This document shows positions 60,975 to 64,000 of a stretch of DNA of 64,000 nucleotides, piece after piece (the first letter of the stretch is position 1; every line of letters begins with the position of its first letter). Origin of the DNA: Miscanthus floridulus (taxonomy: Eukaryota > Streptophyta > Magnoliopsida > Poales > Poaceae); contig NC_089583.1 in the NCBI RefSeq assembly GCF_019320115.1, positions 83,779,928 through 83,843,927 of the forward strand, in the 5' to 3' direction. Made by a program: the position numbers and the translations under genes. The notes under the pieces are model-generated. The model was not told the origin of the DNA and searched no databases. It was given only the letters and a program-made list of their open reading frames with translations.

Positions 60975-61335
60975 TTTAATAAAATTTAAGTCACATATAT
61001 AAACAAGTCATATATATACAATAAGTCATATACAAATTTATATAAGTCACATATATATAAATAAGTCATATATGTAAACAAGTCATATATGTACAATAAG
61101 TCATAAACAAAATAAATCTAAGTCACATATATAAACAAGTCATATAAACAAGTCATATATATAAACAATTCATATATGTAAACAAGTCATATATGTACAA
61201 TAAGTCATATACAAAATAAATCTAAGTCACATATATAAACAAGTCATATATGTAAACAAGTAATATATGTAAACAAGTCATATAAATAAGTCATATATAT
61301 AAACAAGTCATATATGTAAACAAGTCATATAAACG
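60975..61335. repeat. AT-rich minisatellite (aagtcatatatataaac)n
   Basis: More than fifteen degenerate copies of 'aagtcatatatgtaaac' or 'caataagtcatat'; upstream of the TnpA-like gene. Confidence 0.93.
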
Positions 61336-61450
61336 ACGAATTCGCCCTAGCGAGAACGATGAATTCGCCCTAGCAAGAACGACAGGGCGAATTTGTCGTT
61401 CTCGCTAGGGCGAATTCGTCGTTCTCGCTAGGGCGAATCGTCGTTCTCGC
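61336..61450. repeat. Inverted array of a ~22-bp unit
   Basis: Two units 'gaattcgccctagcgagaac' are followed by three inverted ones 'gttctcgctagggcgaattc', forming a large potential hairpin. Confidence 0.92.
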
Positions 61451-61645
61451 TAGGGTATACAACAACGGGGCGGTGTTGCTCTGCATATACAACAACGGGG
61501 TGACGTTGCTCCGCATACAACACAACGAGGTGGCGTTGCTCCGCATACAACACAACGAGGCGGCGTTGCTCCGCATACAACACAACGAGGCGACGTTGCT
61601 CCGCATACAACACAACGACGGCGTTGCTCCGCATACAACATATGC
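61451..61645. repeat. 30-bp minisatellite, about six copies
   Basis: Unit 'acaacgaggcggcgttgctc' plus 'cgcatacaac', period 30. It reads as a 10-residue repeat on the minus strand, but there is no sign that it is translated. Confidence 0.92.
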
Positions 61646-61659
61646 AACATGTGCATTCT

Positions 61660-62640
61660 ACTTTTGCAACATCCATATAAAACAATCGCAAGACCCCTGA
61701 AAAAACACATAAAATATGCATTTTCAAAATAAGGGTGGGGAGGTCTGGGCCGATCGATTCCAGCCGTCGGGTTGGGAGCCAGCGGCGAACGGCGGCGCGC
61801 GACCACCATCAGGCAGTGTTTACAATTTCGGCAAAATATCGCCTTTTTTGCTGAGGACCGAAATTTTTTTATATCGATCAAATTTTTTGGTTAAATTCAT
61901 CTTTCACTCCAAAATTATACCAAACCACACTAAAATGATGCCAATTTTTCTAAAAACTAAATTTAACTCAATATTTCTGAAATTTCCAAAATTTGACTCA
62001 AATTTTCAAGTGAAACGATCGTCGGGGATTGAATTTTTTTCTTACCGGTATTGTAAACCCTGCCACCAACATCTGGCCATGCTCGTGGTGCTCTAGGCTC
62101 AGCCTGGGATGATCCAAGGTGCCCAACACGTGCGTCTAGAGGCCATCAGCAGGGGTGGCGGCGACGGTGAGGCATCCTAACGGCGTTGGGGTTGAGAAAG
62201 AGGCTGAGAAGACGCTCTACTGTCAGCGGACGCGAGACAGAGAGAGATGGGAGAGGCAGCGCACGGGATAGGGGCACGGCGGGCGGGTTGTGGGACGAAG
62301 AGGTCGAATCCACATGGACCGGGCGCGTGACGGGACAAGCCTCGGGAGGGAGCAAACTGTCGTGGGGAGACACGCATCACAGGCGGGACGAAGAGGTCGA
62401 ATCTCCGGTCTCACCTGTTGCCACCTCTAGTCGTCTTTACCCACTGGGGCATCAGGCCGGGGTGGTCGGGGGCACGGCGCATCGGGGCGTGCGACGTCGG
62501 GGCGGTGGGGCGCCGGTGTGCATGCGGGCGCTCGCAAGGTGCGGCGTCGGCGACGGATCAGACAAGCGGCGGCGGGTCTGTTAGGGCTTGGCTCGGTAGT
62601 GGGAAGGAGGAAGAAGAGGGGCCGGGGCAGGCACAGAGGC
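61660..62640. other. Upstream region of the TnpA-like gene, no gene seen
   Basis: AT-rich to 62080, then GC-rich (62100-62640) with opposing frames of no domain. A plus-strand TATA-like 'gctatataaggg' occurs at 62638-62649. Confidence 0.4.
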
Positions 62641-62649
62641 TATATAAGG

Positions 62650-62785
62650 GAGAGTACCATTAGTCCTGGGCGCCACCACCAGCCGAGACTAAAGGCCCTT
62701 TAGTCCCGGGCCCTATTATCGCCCGGGACTAAAGGTCACACCTTTAGTCCCGGCTGGTGGTGGCGCCCGGGACTAAAGGTTTTTG
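62650..62785. repeat. Internal CACTA-type subterminal repeat array
   Basis: Three palindromes: tagtcctgggcgcc...gagactaaagg, cctttagtcccgggc...gcccgggactaaagg and cctttagtcccggctgg...gcccgggactaaagg. The loop sequences differ from those at 56280-56480. Confidence 0.88.
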
Positions 62786-62819
62786 GCGGGCAGCCAAACT
62801 GCAGTTTTGCTGCCCGCTA
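62786..62819. repeat. 34-bp near-perfect palindrome
   Basis: gcgggcagc / gctgcccgc arms with central ctgcag, immediately after the subterminal array. Confidence 0.85.
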
Positions 62820-63353
62820 ATTCATTAGGATTTTAATATATTTCTTTTTACACAAATGATAAAAGGATAGTTAACTGCACAGAAAATTAAATAAAAGACA
62901 TAAAAATATTTTTTAAAAAATATAGATTCTATTTTGCTTTATTGCACACAAGAAAATTATGTGACCTAAAGTTTTAATTTTTTTAACAAGTTTTAAAACA
63001 CAATATAGTGTTTAAATTACTATTTTGATAATGCAAAAATATAGTGTTTAATTAAATTTAGAAAAACTCTTGTGTTTCGACTGGAAATTTGTTTTCACAT
63101 CATTTGAACGTGACATAATCCCACCATCAAACATAAATTTTTTTCACATCATTTCAATGTGACATAATCCCAACATCAAACATAAATTTGTTTTCACATC
63201 TTTTCAACGTGACATAATTCAACATCAAACATAAATTCACAATTATTACATAATATCTCTAATACACACTATTGAACATCAATATATATATCAAGCGGGC
63301 ATAGTAATGAACTTCTTTTTGACGTATGTCCCTTGGTTATGATCGCGCCGTAA
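62820..63353. other. AT-rich spacer between CACTA genes
   Basis: Contains a triplicated ~53-bp unit around 'cacatcatttgaacgtgaca' and 'atcaaacataaatt' (63095-63235). No coding is seen. Confidence 0.7.
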
Positions 63354-64000
63354 TCATAGAGTGTCCTCATTGTTTAGCTGGATGCTAGGGTCTTTGTTCA
63401 CTGTAAAGGGTGAAATTCGGTCATCCTTTTCATAATCTTTTGACATGTCTGACTTGTCTTCGATTTTGACGATGTTTCTTTTTCCTAAAATAACTATGTG
63501 GCGCTTTGGCTCATCATTGATTGGGTGGTTGTCGTTTTTCCCTCTCTTCGGTTTTGTAGACATGTCCTTGACATAGAACACCTGAGTCACATCCTTCGCA
63601 AGGACAAACGGTTTGCCTTTGTACCCAATATTGTTGAGGTCCACTGTTGTCATTCCATACTGGTTGTCGACTGCTACGCCGCCTCCAGTCATCTTTACCC
63701 ACTGGCACTTGAACAAAGGTACCTTAAAATGAGATGCATAGTCTAGTTCCCATATCTCCTCTATGCGGCCATAGTATGTTTGCTTGTTCCCACTAGGGTC
63801 GGTGGCATCTATGCGGACACCACTATTCTGGTTGGTGCTCCTTTTATCTTGTGCTATTATGTAAAATGTATTCCCATTTATCTCGTACCCTTTGTATATG
63901 AGGATATGCCACGATGGCTGCCTAGCCAACAAATATAGCTCCTCATCAATACTCTCATCACCCTGACATTCTTTTCGCAACCAGTTGCTGAAAGTTTCCA
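63354..64000 (-). CDS. CACTA TNP2 transposase, C-terminal part (DUF4216), runs off window
   Basis: Open on the minus strand from the window edge to the stop at 63354-63356. The frame enters as TFSNWLRKECQG and shows LLARQPSWHILIYKGYEING, NSGVRIDATD, YYGRIEEIWELDY, VPLFKCQWVKMTGG and FVLAKDVTQVFYV, the pattern of the DUF4216 domain that ends plant TNP2 transposases. A charged tail with PKRHIVILGKRNIVKIED follows. The catalytic TNP2 domain and the real start lie right of the window. No stop interrupts the visible 215 codons, in contrast to the neighbouring TnpA-like gene, so it may be younger or separately inserted. Confidence 0.85.
   Translation of the reverse strand, partial: ETFSNWLRKECQGDESIDEELYLLARQPSWHILIYKGYEINGNTFYIIAQDKRSTNQNSGVRIDATDPSGNKQTYYGRIEEIWELDYASHFKVPLFKCQWVKMTGGGVAVDNQYGMTTVDLNNIGYKGKPFVLAKDVTQVFYVKDMSTKPKRGKNDNHPINDEPKRHIVILGKRNIVKIEDKSDMSKDYEKDDRISPFTVNKDPSIQLNNEDTL

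Noticed and set aside
60975..61645. CRISPR-like array
   Set aside because: Units are contiguous or degenerate with no unique spacers, and the DNA is plant nuclear transposon sequence.
61428..61881. Cys/Arg-repeat proteins on the minus strand
   Set aside because: They are translations of a 30-bp minisatellite, open in more than one frame.

Overview
This is plant nuclear DNA, almost certainly from a grass of the sugarcane/sorghum/maize group. The evidence is long introns with GT-AG borders, GC-rich gene starts, Sirevirus-type LTRs with palindrome arrays, Tat, CRM-like and TGTAACACC-type Ty3 elements, and CACTA ends carrying 'tttagtcccgg' repeats. The species is inferred from the repeat repertoire, not from a marker gene.

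Only two host genes look intact. One is a two-exon, plus-strand PLP-dependent aminotransferase of the kynurenine/glutamine transaminase type (14743-19018). The other is a three-exon, minus-strand MORN-repeat membrane protein (41142-42570). They face each other tail to tail. Nearly all the sequence that separates them is transposon.

Layout. 1-8410: 3' part of a decayed Tat-lineage Ty3/gypsy element with degenerate integrase, ~0.5-kb tandem repeats, an antisense ORF (Transposase_28 type) and a 1135-bp 3' LTR. 8411-12731: three abutting LTR fragments. 13769-13887: a small TIR element. 14743-19018: the aminotransferase, with a tRNA-like SINE in its intron. 19178-34524: a Mutator-like element with a 9-bp target duplication, inserted about 160 bp after the aminotransferase stop. 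It carries a captured cryptochrome-DASH exon, a truncated transposase and a zinc-finger accessory gene, and it hosts an 11.9-kb Sirevirus at 19621-31499. 34573-37202: a second inverted-repeat element with mariner/Stowaway-like ends and ~450-bp TIRs, carrying pieces of an IQD calmodulin-binding gene and of a second plant gene (DUF1191-like). 37205-41141: non-coding, with one small fold-back element. 41142-42570: the MORN gene. 43580-47157: an LTR-like fragment split by a 2386-bp solo LTR with a perfect 5-bp duplication. 47158-64000: a Tat LTR fragment interrupted first by a pol-less CRM-like element (47348-52281) and, 13 bp later, by a CACTA transposon starting at 52295 and running off the right edge. 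A 3941-bp solo LTR with perfect duplication lies inside the CACTA end.

Target-site duplications found on direct reading date the insertions relative to one another. Most element genes are dead, largely through in-frame stops of the C-to-T / G-to-A kind expected from methylated-cytosine decay. No bacterial-type operon, CRISPR array, rRNA or tRNA gene was seen. All coordinates come from reading by eye; domain names come from family knowledge and were not checked by search.
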